Assembly (NCBI GenBank): GCA_030386875.1
Contig: CM059568.1
Coordinates: 27,770,120 to 27,834,119, forward strand
Direction of reading: 5' to 3'
Length of the DNA: 64,000 nucleotides
Source of the DNA: Morinoia aosen
Taxonomy: Eukaryota > Arthropoda > Malacostraca > Amphipoda > Talitridae
Made by a program: the position numbers and the translations under genes. The notes under the pieces were generated by a model. It did no database searches. It worked only from the letters and a program-made list of their open reading frames with translations, and was not told where the DNA came from. Positions 11,014-22,789 of the stretch are shown here, one piece after another. Each line of letters opens with the position of its first letter. Position 1 is the first letter of the stretch.

Positions 11014-11830
11014 ATGGTTTTAGGTCTTCATTTATTGAACACCAAATTTGAAAGTTTTTAGCAAACAAGTTTCAAAACGCTTATGTCGAACCAAATTCGA
11101 TCATTCAAGAACCAATCTCTCAACCAATTTATTTCTGTATACCATGTTTTTGTCCGTATTCCGAAAAACTCAACACTGAATTACTTGCCCTTCTTTCTAG
11201 ATATTTTACAGGCATAAAATTTTATATGATAGTAAGAAACAAATTTACAATTGTTTTTTTTTCAATTATAAAGACAAACTTCCTTCTACCATGCAGGCCT
11301 CACTAGTGTATTCATACAGTTGAGCACGATGTGCATCTGAGTACTTTGGCATGACCACACGTACTCTCGGAGCTAGAGTGACCGAGCATATTGGAGTTAT
11401 TTATCGTACTGGTGTTCGATTGACCCGTCCATCTCACTCCGCTGTTCGCGATCATGCTGCAACGTGCAATGTAACTCCTCACTCTAGTCATTTTAAAGTA
11501 CGTGTAGCTTCAAGTGTTTTAGATATTAAAATTTTAGAATGGCATTTCATTTTCAAATGCAAGCCTTCACTTAATAACCAGTTGAGTTCATACTCTCTTA
11601 GTATCATAGGTTCTTAGTTGTGTTTGTGTAATTCACTGCATTTTTACTTTTAATTTTTTCTACTTTCGAATCCTTGTTTATATCTGTTTGTACATTTACG
11701 TTCATTTCTATTTCAGTGATAAATCTTTGATTCTTTTCATAAGCTGATGATGGGAATTAGCCCGAAACGTTCTCAGTATAATGAAACTTTTATCACTGAT
11801 TCTTGCTCTCCTATTTTTATTGAAATTGAA
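11014..11830 (+). mobile_element. Penelope-like element, 5'-truncated (copy D)
   Basis: Plus-strand partial copy of the element at 8701-10,930, starting within the region equivalent to about 9,520 of copy C. It encodes the endonuclease end: a frame at 11,351-11,617 reads LGARVTEHIGV and RPSHSAVRDHAATC and stops at TAG after SIIGS. Upstream the same domain is interrupted, with a cysteine codon of SCARC changed to TGA near 11,322. The 3' end shares TTGCTCTCCTATTTTTATT with copy C. C and D face away from each other, with about 80 bp between their inner ends. Confidence 0.85.
11713..11799 (+). ncRNA. Hammerhead ribozyme, type I, intact core (copy D)
   Basis: All invariant core positions are present: CTGATGA (11,744-11,750), stem II GGG/CCC, GAAA (11,764-11,767), stem III AC (11,767-11,768) with GT (11,776-11,777) around a 7-nt loop, and A at position 17 (11,778). 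Stem I is extended by an 11-bp perfect helix, TCAGTGATAAA (11,713-11,723) with TTTATCACTGA (11,789-11,799), plus TTTCAT/ATGAAA nearer the core. Penelope-like elements are known to carry hammerhead motifs in their terminal regions. Predicted cleavage lies between 11,778 and 11,779. The base pairs next to the core on stem I are imperfect, so activity is likely rather than certain. Confidence 0.65.
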
Positions 11831-11995
11831 GAAAATTCCAGAAAATGTACTTGTTTAATTCTTTTTAACTGTGACGCTCAAATCAAATTCATGTCCCTCT
11901 ATCCTATTCAAATCTTTATCTCTGATGAATTAATTCCATGTGTTTCCCTGTAGTTAAAATATTACCAGAGCACGGATAAAACATCATTGCTTAGA

Positions 11996-12885
11996 ACGAA
12001 GGTAGCACTACGCAGAGAAAAAGGAAAAAAGAATGTTACTTCATAACGAAGGGAGGTGTATGTTGGGGGTAGCTTGCATGAGCGAATGACGGGAAAGCTT
12101 CATGAAACAGATTTATGGGTATAATTGGCCCTTGAAATATCAGTAATGCCTATTCAATTCTTATTACAGAAGTATACAACATTGAAAGTTATGGTTAAGG
12201 ATCTAGAACAAAGGTGACGGTGAGGTATAAAAACTGTCGCTTAACAACTGAGGGGTCTTCTTCACAGTTAATTAAGCTTCTGCCGGTATCGGGCACCGCT
12301 GTGTTAAGCGAATCGACGCCATGAAGAGTCAGAAATGGCTAAACGGGAGCTAGGGTGGTAGCAGCAAGAAGTACAGCAGGAAGTGCATCAAGAAGAAACC
12401 TCGGAGAGCACACGGGGCCGGAACAAGAGAAGGCAGCTAGTCGGTAAAAAAAATGGAAGGGGACATTCAGCTCAGCAATTCCCAATAATAGCTTGGAAGA
12501 GAGTGGTTAAAGACTTTCCTGCATTGACGACGAGCGAGAATGCTACACAATAGCCCAAAATGCGTGACTTGAAACCTCGGAAGTAGTCTGCCAGAGCCGA
12601 CGACGGGGCGAGAGATGACGAGGATGAAGACTACAAAAGAGTTCGAAATACGTAATTCGAAATATTTAGAGAAGTCAGTCAGAGGCGGCAACAAGGGGAT
12701 GTCACGGCGCCCTAACGTCACTTCTTACTGATGTTAAGTCAGTGTCAGGCTTCGGAAAGGGGATTTAAGCCCTCAATAGGGGAAGAAGAAAGAAGTAGAA
12801 AGTTCGAGAGGAAAAATAGACAGAAAGAGAGAAATAAGAGTTAAAGAGAAATGAGAGATAGATCTTCCTACTCTGCATTTGCTTC
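11996..12885 (+). repeat. Dispersed repeat E, copy 1 (about 0.9 kb)
   Basis: Matches 20,671-21,351 in the same orientation over its first 0.6 kb: shared words include CTACGCAGAGAAA, GGAGGTGTATGT, GCTGTGTTAAGCGAATCGA, ATGAAGAGTCAGAAAT and GAGCACACGGGGCCGGAAC. Its last 190 bp (about 12,695-12,885) match 21,611-21,805 only after reverse complementing. A TATAAAAA sits at 12,227, which could be a promoter if this is a solo LTR, but I see no LTR boundaries, primer site or coding sequence. Short frames inside are not conserved between copies. Confidence 0.75.
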
Positions 12886-12889
12886 ACCC

Positions 12890-15200
12890 CCCTGGAGATA
12901 TTATCGACTGATAATTTAATAATTACAATTTTTTTTTATAATAATTTTCTTCTGATGTTTATGGCAAACTGCTAATTTTGAGCGCCCTCATTCACAAGTA
13001 GATGAAAAATTTCGTCCTATTGATTCCACTTACCTTAAATCCAACCGACAAATTACCTTCAAATACTGGTTTATTATAATCTGAATTAATTTTACATTCC
13101 ACCAATGCTTAATTGTTATTAGGACTTTGCCTAGTGACTCAGAATTATTTTCTACAAGATTTAAGATTCTTCAATGTTAGCCCCTACTGTTCAACTACAT
13201 TGCGTAACTTACATTGCGTAAGTTTGCCGATGAAATGTGCGTTCACTACAATTTTAATCATTTACAGCAAATTTCTTCACTACAAGCAGGGCTAAAATTA
13301 CTTTAAAATTTTGTAATCATACAAAATTTCACTGATACTGATATACATTTTGTAATCATACAAAATTTCAACTGTAAAAAGAGCGTCTAAGTTAAAAGTA
13401 GCTTGGTGGCATTCTCACAACCTGTGGGTTTGTGGATTAACCTGCCGACACATGAATTAAGTGAGTTAAATTCTATCTTCTTTAAACTATATGTGTGCTT
13501 CGTGGCGGTCTGATGTTTTCTTAGTAAATATGCTATTCGAGTTAAACCATTATGAAGTACTCTCAGTATCTGTCATTAAATTTCAATGAAAAGCAAAGAA
13601 AATATCTAGGATTCAAACTATGCTTTAATTAAATGTTTAACGTGAAACTTTATTTTTTTTAAGTTATCCTTGGTGCGGGCTGATTAGTTTTGAATTTTAT
13701 TACTCGTTAATTGATATTCGCCGACAGCGCTTTTTTGTTCAACACATGTGAATCTGTACATTGAATAATTTGTTTATACGAGTGTACGTGATGTTGAAGG
13801 TAACTCATAAGGTCTCGCTGTTGGAAATCCGAAGGTTTAGTAATTTCTTCATCCAGTGATATATTTATGTGATTGGTATTTTTCTCAATAATTTGTGTCA
13901 CATACAAAAGTTCTCAAATTTTCTGTGGAACGAGCTTTCCTCGTCCTTCTATTTAAGAACAATGTTTGCGATGTGGATTGTACAACTAGTATTTCCAACA
14001 AGTAAGCGACAAGGATGTGTAATGCGGTATATCGAAATATTTTTTTGCGTAGGCAGATATCCAGTATTTCCGGAATGGTTCCATAATGCTTTTTTTTGCG
14101 TAAATTTATATGAATGTTATTTGAAGGTCATACTGTGCAAATTGGTAGGATGCTCGTGTGTGTGTGATGGATACGGTATGCAAGAAAATGGGTAAGAACC
14201 GCATTTTTATCACCATGCAGGACCATGTGGTAAAAATTTTGGTGTGTCCGACCTCGCATTGTGAAAGACAAATGATTTGATGACTCACGAGTGATGATGG
14301 GAATAATTCATAATATGAGAGTAGGAAATATTAAAACAAGCCATGGCCAGTAGCATAATGAAAATAATTGAACTTGAATGACCTGTATTCTGAAACTTAT
14401 GGCTCTGATGTTGCTCGTTTTCTTTTCCAACTCTGTTCTTTTACAAGTAGTTGGTGTACAGATAAGAATTTAATTTCGTGAGCTATTAATTATATTCATC
14501 AGAAAGAATCGTAGTTTAGAAATGCGTTGGGTAGCTATGTGTCAGTTATTACCTAGATTGTCAGGCTGGTGGTTAATCGCGTAGTAATTTATTTTCTAGC
14601 GGGAATTTTAAATCAGCCCTCAGCACACTTTGTACTTGTTGTTGGTGTGTATTTGATTCTCTTTCTGTACATCGGCGTTCAATTGGAGTGGGGTTTCAAG
14701 CACTTTACAAAAATTGTAATTGTATTGCACCGACTTGTACATTAGTACACAAACCTGGTAAGAATTAGGTTTGCAAGTAATAAGAATGCCTTTCTAGTTC
14801 TTCAAGATCATGCGTTGTGTCCGCCTGAAGTCTTTCCCTCTTTTCTTCTCTCGGTGTGATCCCTTAATTGATATACTCTATGCAGTGAATTTAATTACTC
14901 TGATTACTAATAAAGCCCTTTTTAGTGTCGGAATAAGTTCAGCACATCCAATTTATTTACATGTTGTTTCATGCGATTACTGAATTTGCCCACTGATTGT
15001 GTTTACTTGCCAGGGGTGTGACCATGCATCGGCGGTTGTTAGAAAATACTCTCGCTGCTCCTCGACTGGCGGCGCAGGCTGTGGTTTGGGACCCTGGTGA
15101 CATTTTCGGGAGCCGTTGGTGCCACTGCCTTTATTTGCTGGTTTGGATTTTTTAACCTTTTTGAATCACGCCCGTAGTTAGTATGTGTCCTGATTTATAC
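12890..15200. other. Unassigned sequence
   Basis: No supported gene. A GC-richer patch at 15,010-15,140 just before the LINE has no long frame. The 108-codon plus frame at 13,869-14,195 does not resemble a known protein. Confidence 0.35.
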
Positions 15201-15204
15201 GATT

Positions 15205-17198
15205 TCTCTACACCCTTAACTGGAATTTATGGAACATATTCGAGAACACAACTCCTTTTTCTTTACGCCTACAAACTCCTCCGATGTAATTGCGTGCATA
15301 AACAACATGAAAAATAAATCGAGTGGGTTACAAACGTTTCCAACTAAAATACTTAAAATTATTGCTGATATTGTAGCCCCGCTGATATCCAATATAATTA
15401 TTAACCAGTCTCTCTTACTAGGCACTTTCCCGAACTCCCTCAAAGTTGCTAGAGTAACCCCTATCTTTAAAAATGGTAAAAAACCTGTGTAAACAATTAT
15501 CGACCTATCTCCATGTTACCAATTATTAGCAAGGTATTCGAGAAAATTGTGTAAAAAAAGTGTACTCTTATTTTGAACAAAAATCATTTCTCTATGATAA
15601 ACAATACGGCTTTCGCTGTGAAAAATCAACAACACAGGCAATATTAAATCATTTACAATTCCTTTATTCTAATATAGATAACGGAAAGACTGTCTTCTCT
15701 GTATTTCTTGACTTTCAAAAAGCATTCGATTGTGTGGACCATAAAATACTACTCTCGAAACTACACTGTTATGGCATTCGAGGGATTGCCCATGATTGGT
15801 TCTGATCATACCTAACAAATCGGAAGCAATACGTTGTCATTGACGATGCAAAATCGTTCCCACAGAAAATTAGCCATGGAGTTCCACAAGGATCTGTTCT
15901 TGGGCCTCTCCTTTTTCTGATTTTTATCAATGATATCATTAAATCTACATCATTTTTTAAATTCATACTTTTTGCCGATGACAGTACGCTTTCTGCGGTC
16001 CTTCCGAACCAAAATCCTACTACGATTGCGGAGAGTATAAATAATGAACTCCATAAGGTTTCACTGTGGCTTAAAGCTAATAAAATAAGCCTTAATATCG
16101 ATAAAACAAATTATATTACATTCTCATACAAGAAAAATATATCTCTACCATGCAATAAAATTGGCGAAGGTGAAATCAAAGAAACCAACTCATGTAAATT
16201 TCTGGGCATCATAATAGATAAACATCTGACCTTCAAAGAGCACATCGCTAATATTAGTTCTAAATTATCAAAATCCATCGGAATCCTGAATAAAGTTAAA
16301 AGTTTCCTACCAGAAACAGCCTTACTAATGCTTTATCGAACGCTCATTTCACCATACTTGCAATACGGAATAGAAGCATGGCATGGAACTGATAAAAATA
16401 AAACCAATATAATTTTTACTCTGCAAAAAAAGAGCCATCAGAGCGGTAAAGAACCTAGAATATAATGCTCACACAAATGATTTATTCAAAAATTTACAAA
16501 TACTTAAGCTCTCGGATCTCTACAAAATCTCCATCTGCAATTTCATTTACAAAACATTAACTAATGACGGCGACAATAGCCTACAACAATCATTAACTGC
16601 GCAAACTGGTCATCACGACCATTTAACGCGAAATAGAAGTAAATTCATGCTTCCTTATTATTCAAAGGCCCGCTCGCAACACAGTATACTATTCGTTGGA
16701 ACTAAAAATTGGAACTCAATACCTGCGGAGATCCGTGAAAGTAATTCTTACAAGGTATTCAAAAGAAATCTTGAGACTCACTTCTTATCAGAATACTAGT
16801 CGTGTAAGATCACCAAGTCAAATCCTGCCTCCTACATGTCTGGTTCTAATAATGCAATTTGCCATGAGTAATATCGCCGATTTTTAGTCTGCTCCTAAAT
16901 CGTTATCGAATATACTGTTAAGTATTGTCCATATGACCTATATTGTAAAATTAAACATCAATATCGACTTCATTATCCTGTTGATCAGTCTAATGCGAAA
17001 CTAGGCTAAGTGAATTAGGTTAAACATTATTGTACACCCTAGAATAACGTAATGGTAGGATGCCCTAGAAATCACTGAACTTATTCGGGCCCACAGGTAG
17101 CTATACTCAAATTTGACCATTGTACTAGACTTAAGAAACATTCTACCTCTGTATCACCTGTGGTAAATAAATTGTTTAAATTGTTTAAATTGTTTAAG
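15205..17198 (+). pseudogene. 5'-truncated LINE (CR1/Jockey-type) reverse transcriptase
   Basis: Coding sequence for an apurinic-endonuclease-class LINE RT begins near 15,205 and runs to a stop at 16,798. Motifs in order: DVIACINNMKNKSSG, VTPIFKNG, NYRPIS, FLDFQKAFDCVDHK, HGVPQGSVLGPLLFL-FINDI, the catalytic FADD (near 15,974), LNIDKT, FLGIIID, YLQYGIEAWHG and the C-terminal ARSQHS-WNSIPAEIRES. Defects: a stop/frameshift near 15,490-15,555, TGA at 15,803, and one extra A in the run near 16,425. The endonuclease half is missing, a normal 5' truncation. The 3' UTR ends in TTGTTTAAA units (17,171-17,198), the microsatellite tail expected of this group. A second copy of the same tail lies at 31,499. 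Confidence 0.88.
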
Positions 17199-17459
17199 GC
17201 TGTGCGCAATTTCTGTAATTAATTTTCTAGACATATATAGAATTAAAAATCATGTACATGGGCTACCGCCCAGGTAGCAAGAAATTATTAGGCCAATATT
17301 GGGTTGATAATTATTTATTGACCTGAAATTGGAATCTTGGATTACAATAATAGGTTAATAACAAGACAATATCGAAAAAAGATATATTTATTTAAGATAT
17401 CAACTTGTTATTGGGACAAAGTAGTAAATAGTTTTATTTCTAATATTAAACTAACAGTG

Positions 17460-17496
17460 TATATATATGTATATATATATATATATATATATACAC
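17460..17496. repeat. (TA)n microsatellite
   Basis: Imperfect TA run inside the TIR element; it opens a meaningless plus-strand frame. Confidence 0.9.
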
Positions 17497-17885
17497 GATA
17501 TTCATATAAGTGGAAACTATCTCGTAATAATTAAAAATCTCGCAATTTAATAAAATTTGTTAAAATATCAATTATTATTGCCCATATATTGGGTTGATAT
17601 TGTACGCTAAAAATACGGAGTAATTTGTTTAAATGTACCAATAAAGTTAATGAATAGTTATTGCAGTCATTAATGAGTGCAGATATATTTGAAAGATATC
17701 AAGAAGTGTGAATACGTGACAATAACATGTATATTCAGAATTACTGTAATCACAGGTTCGCAGTTCTTGTTTTTCAGTCGTCCAATGAGTTTCGAATGTC
17801 TAATTTTTTCAAAAAATATGCTAAAATCGTTTGTCATATGTTACTATAGCAATAAATGTCTATTATATTGAATTACGATGATATA

Positions 17886-17916
17886 AAGTCATTTATATAG
17901 ATGATATAAATGACTT
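17886..17916. repeat. Perfect 13-bp inverted repeat
   Basis: AAGTCATTTATAT (17,886-17,898) and its exact reverse complement (17,904-17,916) around a 5-nt loop AGATG, inside the TIR element. It could form a short hairpin; too short and AT-rich for a microRNA call. Confidence 0.8.
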
Positions 17917-18996
17917 AATTTCGTAACGAAGGTATTGAGAACTCCTATTCCTACCATATAACCCATTTTGCATGCATCATTCTTTGAGTAAAGCGCTTTC
18001 GTGTTATTTTTCAATCACGCATATATATGCTGCTTAGATGAACGTATATATGCTGCTTAGTACAAGTTGCCCGACCACTGGTACGTAACTGCAACGCAAA
18101 ATTTGGACCACGATGCCAAAGAGGTTTGTAATCATGGATTTTAGATAAATTATGAATGCAGTTTAATTCATAGTCTTATAGGTGTGTAGGTATGTACATA
18201 GGATGACATCTTTATCAGAATTATATACATTTATCGTCTTTGAACCCTTCTGAATATTGATGCGATATTAGAAATTAATTATTGAGCCAAAGTGTTGTTT
18301 AAGGAAACAACTCAATATCAAGTCAATAGTGACACAGGAATGAGCTGATACTGGGTTAAAAATAAATTATTATTGGGACAATAAATTCTACCAATATATC
18401 CACTTGATGTCAGGAAATAAGTATTGGGCCTGTAGTACCCTACCTTAATTACCCCTCAAACTCAGTTCTAGTCCATTTGTGTTCAGTAATATTAGTATGT
18501 GTATATGTAAAATTATCCAAGAAAAGAGTGGAAAATTCTGCATAGCGCATAATAAATAAGAATTGCAGGAGAACACGAGTACGTAACTATGGTCGCTGCT
18601 TCACTCGCCGAAAGCGGAACTCATGGCTAAAGAAGCTACAACTACAGGCCATACATGCAAATATTATTCTAAGGAACAACACAATAACAAGTGCATAGTG
18701 ACACAATAATTAGCTAATATTGGGTTAGTGAAATTATCATTATCGGGGCCATATGTTTTACAAATATCAACCTATCAGGAATTGAGCATTAAGCCAATGT
18801 TATTGTAGGGAACACTTCATTATCAAGTCAATGTTGGCACAATAATTAGTTGATATTGGGTTGATGATAATATTGTTATAGGGCCAATATATTTTTTCCA
18901 AAATAAGGTATTGCCCCAATGTTCATTTTGAATATCCAGTCAATATTGAGACTATATTGGCTCAATATTAGGTCAATAAATTTTGCTACCTGGGCG

Positions 18997-20670
18997 TAAC
19001 AAAATGAGCGAACGAATCACTTCCGCCAGGTTGCGTTCTATATAAGAGTGCAAATAATGTATTGATCCTCGTCGAAATGAGATTGGAATTAAACTTAGTC
19101 ATATAATAAAATGAAACAAATTTCACAAATTTAAGTGCGCCTGATCAGTGCTGATGTCAGGTAGTAAGATTTTTATGCCCTCGTTTTCGACAGTATAGCG
19201 ATGCGCTATTTAACATTACAAATAATTTGTTCATGTATCTATTAGTTATTAATGTGTGTGTATTCACCTTGTTTGATCGTTGCCAAATTGTTTAGGCAAG
19301 TGGAGGCGTCAAGTCGAATAACTCGGTTGTACATGTTTTTTTTTTTGTACTATTAATGTAACTTGCATAAGGGATTTCAGCCCGTCAGGTAAATCTCCCG
19401 CTTAAGCGAAGGTAAATTTTGTGCAATCAAGTTTGGTGAACTTAATGATCTAGCAACAGGGCCCTTTGAATAAAATCGAGGTTGTCGCATATTTAACGGA
19501 GGAACTATGCGTAATTTTACTGTACTTCTGATATGTTGCTCATGCACAGACTTCTGCTTAATTACAGTGAAACTTCTGAGGCGAGATGAAATAAATAGAA
19601 ATGAATAAATAATATGGATAATAATAGGTGCGGAGTCTCTCGTCCACTGTGTCCACCTTGTTCAGCTTAAATTAGTGCGACTGAATCGCGCACTCGAATT
19701 GTCCCAGCCCGCCACTCAACTCACGCGAGCCTCCCTGAGCCTAAGCCTTACCCAAGCCGACAAGGGGAGATTCCACCTAACCTAAATGTGTTACGCATAT
19801 AAATGAATTTACATAATCAAAATACCGAGCTGGCGAACTCCTTCCAATAAATTTTAGCGCTCTGATGTGAAACCTGAAAAAACATGTTTTCGGCGTGCAT
19901 GGAATCAACAATTAGGAAACTTGTACCAGACACAATGTGCTCACACTGTTCAGCAGTTGACACACATTATGTACTTCTTTAAAGATTGGATGACGTCTAC
20001 CAGAAATATTTATAGGGTCGAAATTTTCTCTCAGTCGTTGTGAATTATGAAATTCAAAATAGGGAATCTGTAAATGTTTTTCTCTCTCCTTGTGCTATGT
20101 TCGTTGGTTTGAATACTTAAATGCAGTTTATGTGCGTCGGGTCGCCGTAGACAACCCAAGCAATTAATGCGTTTTTTATTTGATACATCAATGTTTACTG
20201 ATTTAAGTGTAAAACATATCTTATGTATGAATTGTGAGTCTGAAGTGATGCATTTTTGGATTTGAAAATACATTTATGCTTATAATTGTGTAACATCTAT
20301 TGACAGTATTATTGCAATCGCGCGAGTAATGTATTCTAATAATTTATTGTACGCTTCAGAATGAAAGAATTACACGATAATGCGGACCGAACAAGAGAGG
20401 CCACTAGTGGGAATGTTGCGGAAACTACTTCTTTAAAAATTGAATATTGTGCGTCAAAAAAAGGACTGCATCATCAGCAGAAATAATCACGTCTGTTTCT
20501 TTCGTTTAGGTAATCAAGAGGGAATATTACTTTCTTGTTTTTTATATAAAAAGGAAACTTACCTTGCGGAAGGAAAATTAGAGCTATTAACGTCTAAAAT
20601 TTTTCTCCCTGGAGTGGGGTATGTTACAGTGAAGCTATTGCAAAAACGCGCGAAAAAACGGCGTTGCTTA
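18997..20670. other. Unassigned sequence
   Basis: Short frames only. A GC-richer block at 19,625-19,780 ends in CCTAACCTAA and could be an unrecognised SINE-like repeat, but I see no second copy in the window. Confidence 0.35.
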
Positions 20671-21351
20671 TAGCGAAGGTAGTGCTACGCAGAGAAAGAG
20701 AGAAAGAAATGTTAATTCATAAAGAAGGGAGGTGTATGTATGTAGGGGGTTAGCTATGATGAGTAAAAGATGGGAAAACTTCTTCAAACAGACTTTGTGG
20801 GTATAATTGGACTTTGAAATATCAGTAATATCAATTCAATTCTAAATTCGAAGAGTGTACAACACTAAAAGATACGGGTAATAGATCTGCTTATTGAATC
20901 TAGATGTTCACGCGAGGGAATTATAGGGACGCTCGAAGAGCGTCAGTCTGTTGAGAAGTATCCCGAACAAAAATGGCGGTGAGATACAAAAGATGTCGCT
21001 TAACAACTGAGGGTTTTTTCATAGTTAATCTCTGGCAGTGTCGTGCATCGCTGTGTTAAGCGAATCGAAGCCATGAAGAGTCAGAAATAGCTAAACAGAA
21101 GACTGGATGGCTGCAGCAAGAAGTTCAGCAAGAAATAACCGCTTAGAGCACACGGGGCCGGAACGAGAGAAAGCAGCTAGTCGGCAAAAAATTGGAGCTG
21201 ACATTCAGCTCAGCAATTCCCAATAATAGCTTGGGAGAGGGTGGTTAAAGCCTTTCCTGCATTGATGACGAGCAAGAATGCTACACAATAGCCCGAAGTG
21301 CGTGACTTGAGACCTCGGAAGTAGTCTGTCAGGGACGACGACGGGGCGAGC
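20671..21351 (+). repeat. Dispersed repeat E, copy 2, main body
   Basis: Direct-orientation counterpart of 11,996-12,617, ending where both read GACGACGGGGCGAG. It has a roughly 70-bp stretch absent from copy 1 (about 20,895-20,965) that contains a short palindrome GACGCTCGAAGAGCGTC. Confidence 0.75.
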
Positions 21352-21610
21352 TAAGCGTGAAAGTAAGAATGCTTTGAAGTGTGAAATGCAGAGCGAAGTT
21401 CATGGTCTTGTTTTTGAGATGAGGCAAAGTGGTTTTCCCGAGGCTACACAAGAAAAATGCGGAGGACAAGAGCTCAATTATTACGTGTGAAATCATTAAT
21501 TAATCGGTTTGCTCTGTAGCGCGCTCATTTTCACATTTTTCAAATATCCTACGTGTTACCTTTAAATAAAATTGATTGAACCTTCCTATTAGTCACTATT
21601 ATCCCACGTT

Positions 21611-21805
21611 GATCGAGCAAATGCAGTGTTGGAAGATCTATCTCTCATTTCTCTCCATTTCTTATTTCTCTCTTTCTGTGTATATATCCTCCCTAATTTT
21701 TCTAATTATTTCCTTTTCCCTTCTCGAGGGCTTAAATCTCCTCTCCGACGCCTGGCGCTCTCGTTACATCAGTAATGAGGGACGGTAAGGTGCCGTGACA
21801 GCTCT
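21611..21805 (-). repeat. Dispersed repeat E, copy 2, inverted terminal part
   Basis: Reverse complement of the end of copy 1 (12,695-12,885), with words such as GGAAGATCTATCTCTCATTT and GAGGGCTTAAAT shared. It is separated from the main body by 260 bp of unrelated sequence and flipped relative to copy 1. The plus-strand frame over it (21,576-21,788) is a repeat by-product. Confidence 0.75.
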
Positions 21806-22789
21806 TCATTAAAAAAAACAGAGAATCTATTTAATTCTGCGAACGGAAATATGGATTGCTGTTGCATTTCCTGTCCAGCTGTCTAGAAGCGCACTTGAGA
21901 ATATGCTGAGCGAGATCCTTGCCGCACGAAGTTCGTCTCAAAGCATTAACATGAACTTCGCTGTCACGTCCACTTCGATCTGGACAATTTTGTGGAACTC
22001 TAACGCGATCCTACTGTACCACGTTACCATTTCATGCATCCTCTCGCCTCACAGAGAATGCAACTTTCAGGCTAGAGAGATAGGGAATTACCACCGCGTG
22101 ATGAGGGTAACCTGTTCCCTTACTTTCGCTCAGTGGACGGCTGTCTGGCCCAGCCAACCCCCAACTTATTTTACTTGGGCGATTTATTTTGGTGTTTCCA
22201 AACAAAAACCTGATATTCATATATGTCCCAACTACGTGTTATTGTGAACATCTCATTTGAAAATTGAAGACCCGTTGGGACTTTCGCTCCCTGCAAAGCA
22301 TTTAAAAAATACACTCACATTTCTCGTCAATCGATCGCTATATATGTCTGGACCCAAAAGATCTACACGTAAAATGAAACAGTCTCCCACACAAACGAAT
22401 TGACAAAGTACCAGTACTATTTTTCTTTACATCGTTTGTCGTACCAAAAAATAGTAATATTTATCAAAAATTAGAGGTTCAGTTGAGAGATAAGTTTTAG
22501 AATTGTTACCGCTTGAAACACTATACACTGATTGTTTTCTGAAGAAATTAAATTGTGAATTTGTATAATATGCAAACGTACACGATAGCGCGCACCAGTG
22601 AGCGTCAAAAATATATAATGCTTCTTTCAAACATATAAGTGAACGACTAATTTATGACACTCACAGTGCAAGAAAGTATTTTAACACTTTCTATTACTAG
22701 ATTTAAAAGTATCATTTCGACAATTTTTGACAACTAATTTATTAGAAATACTGTGATAATTTTCATTAGAATCACGTCTAAAACCACTA
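21806..22789. other. Unassigned sequence
   Basis: Several overlapping frames of 60-114 codons on both strands at 21,900-22,250, none recognisable and none clearly favoured by codon use. Confidence 0.35.

Larger units (their letters stand above)
17267..18996. mobile_element. TIR element without coding capacity, 1.73 kb
   Basis: Both ends carry a perfect 14-bp inverted repeat CGCCCAGGTAGCAA (17,267-17,280; reverse complement 18,983-18,996). Inside are many versions of a subterminal module containing AATATTGGGTTGAT, e.g. 17,295, 17,586, 18,340, 18,707, 18,855, in an approximately 100-bp quasi-repeat at 18,280-18,980 (TCAAGTCAAT...GACACA...GATATTGGGTT). Iterated subterminal binding motifs are typical of several DNA transposon superfamilies. 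No transposase is present. The target duplication is unclear (TAC/TAA flanks), so the superfamily is not assigned. Confidence 0.72.

Noticed and set aside
12227-12275. Functional RNA polymerase II promoter at TATAAAAA
   Set aside because: The second copy of the same repeat reads GATACAAAAG, and no downstream gene exists; kept only as a hint on element type.
14995-15145. Another hAT end (CAGGGGTG-like word)
   Set aside because: No matching inverted end or 8-bp duplication could be found nearby.
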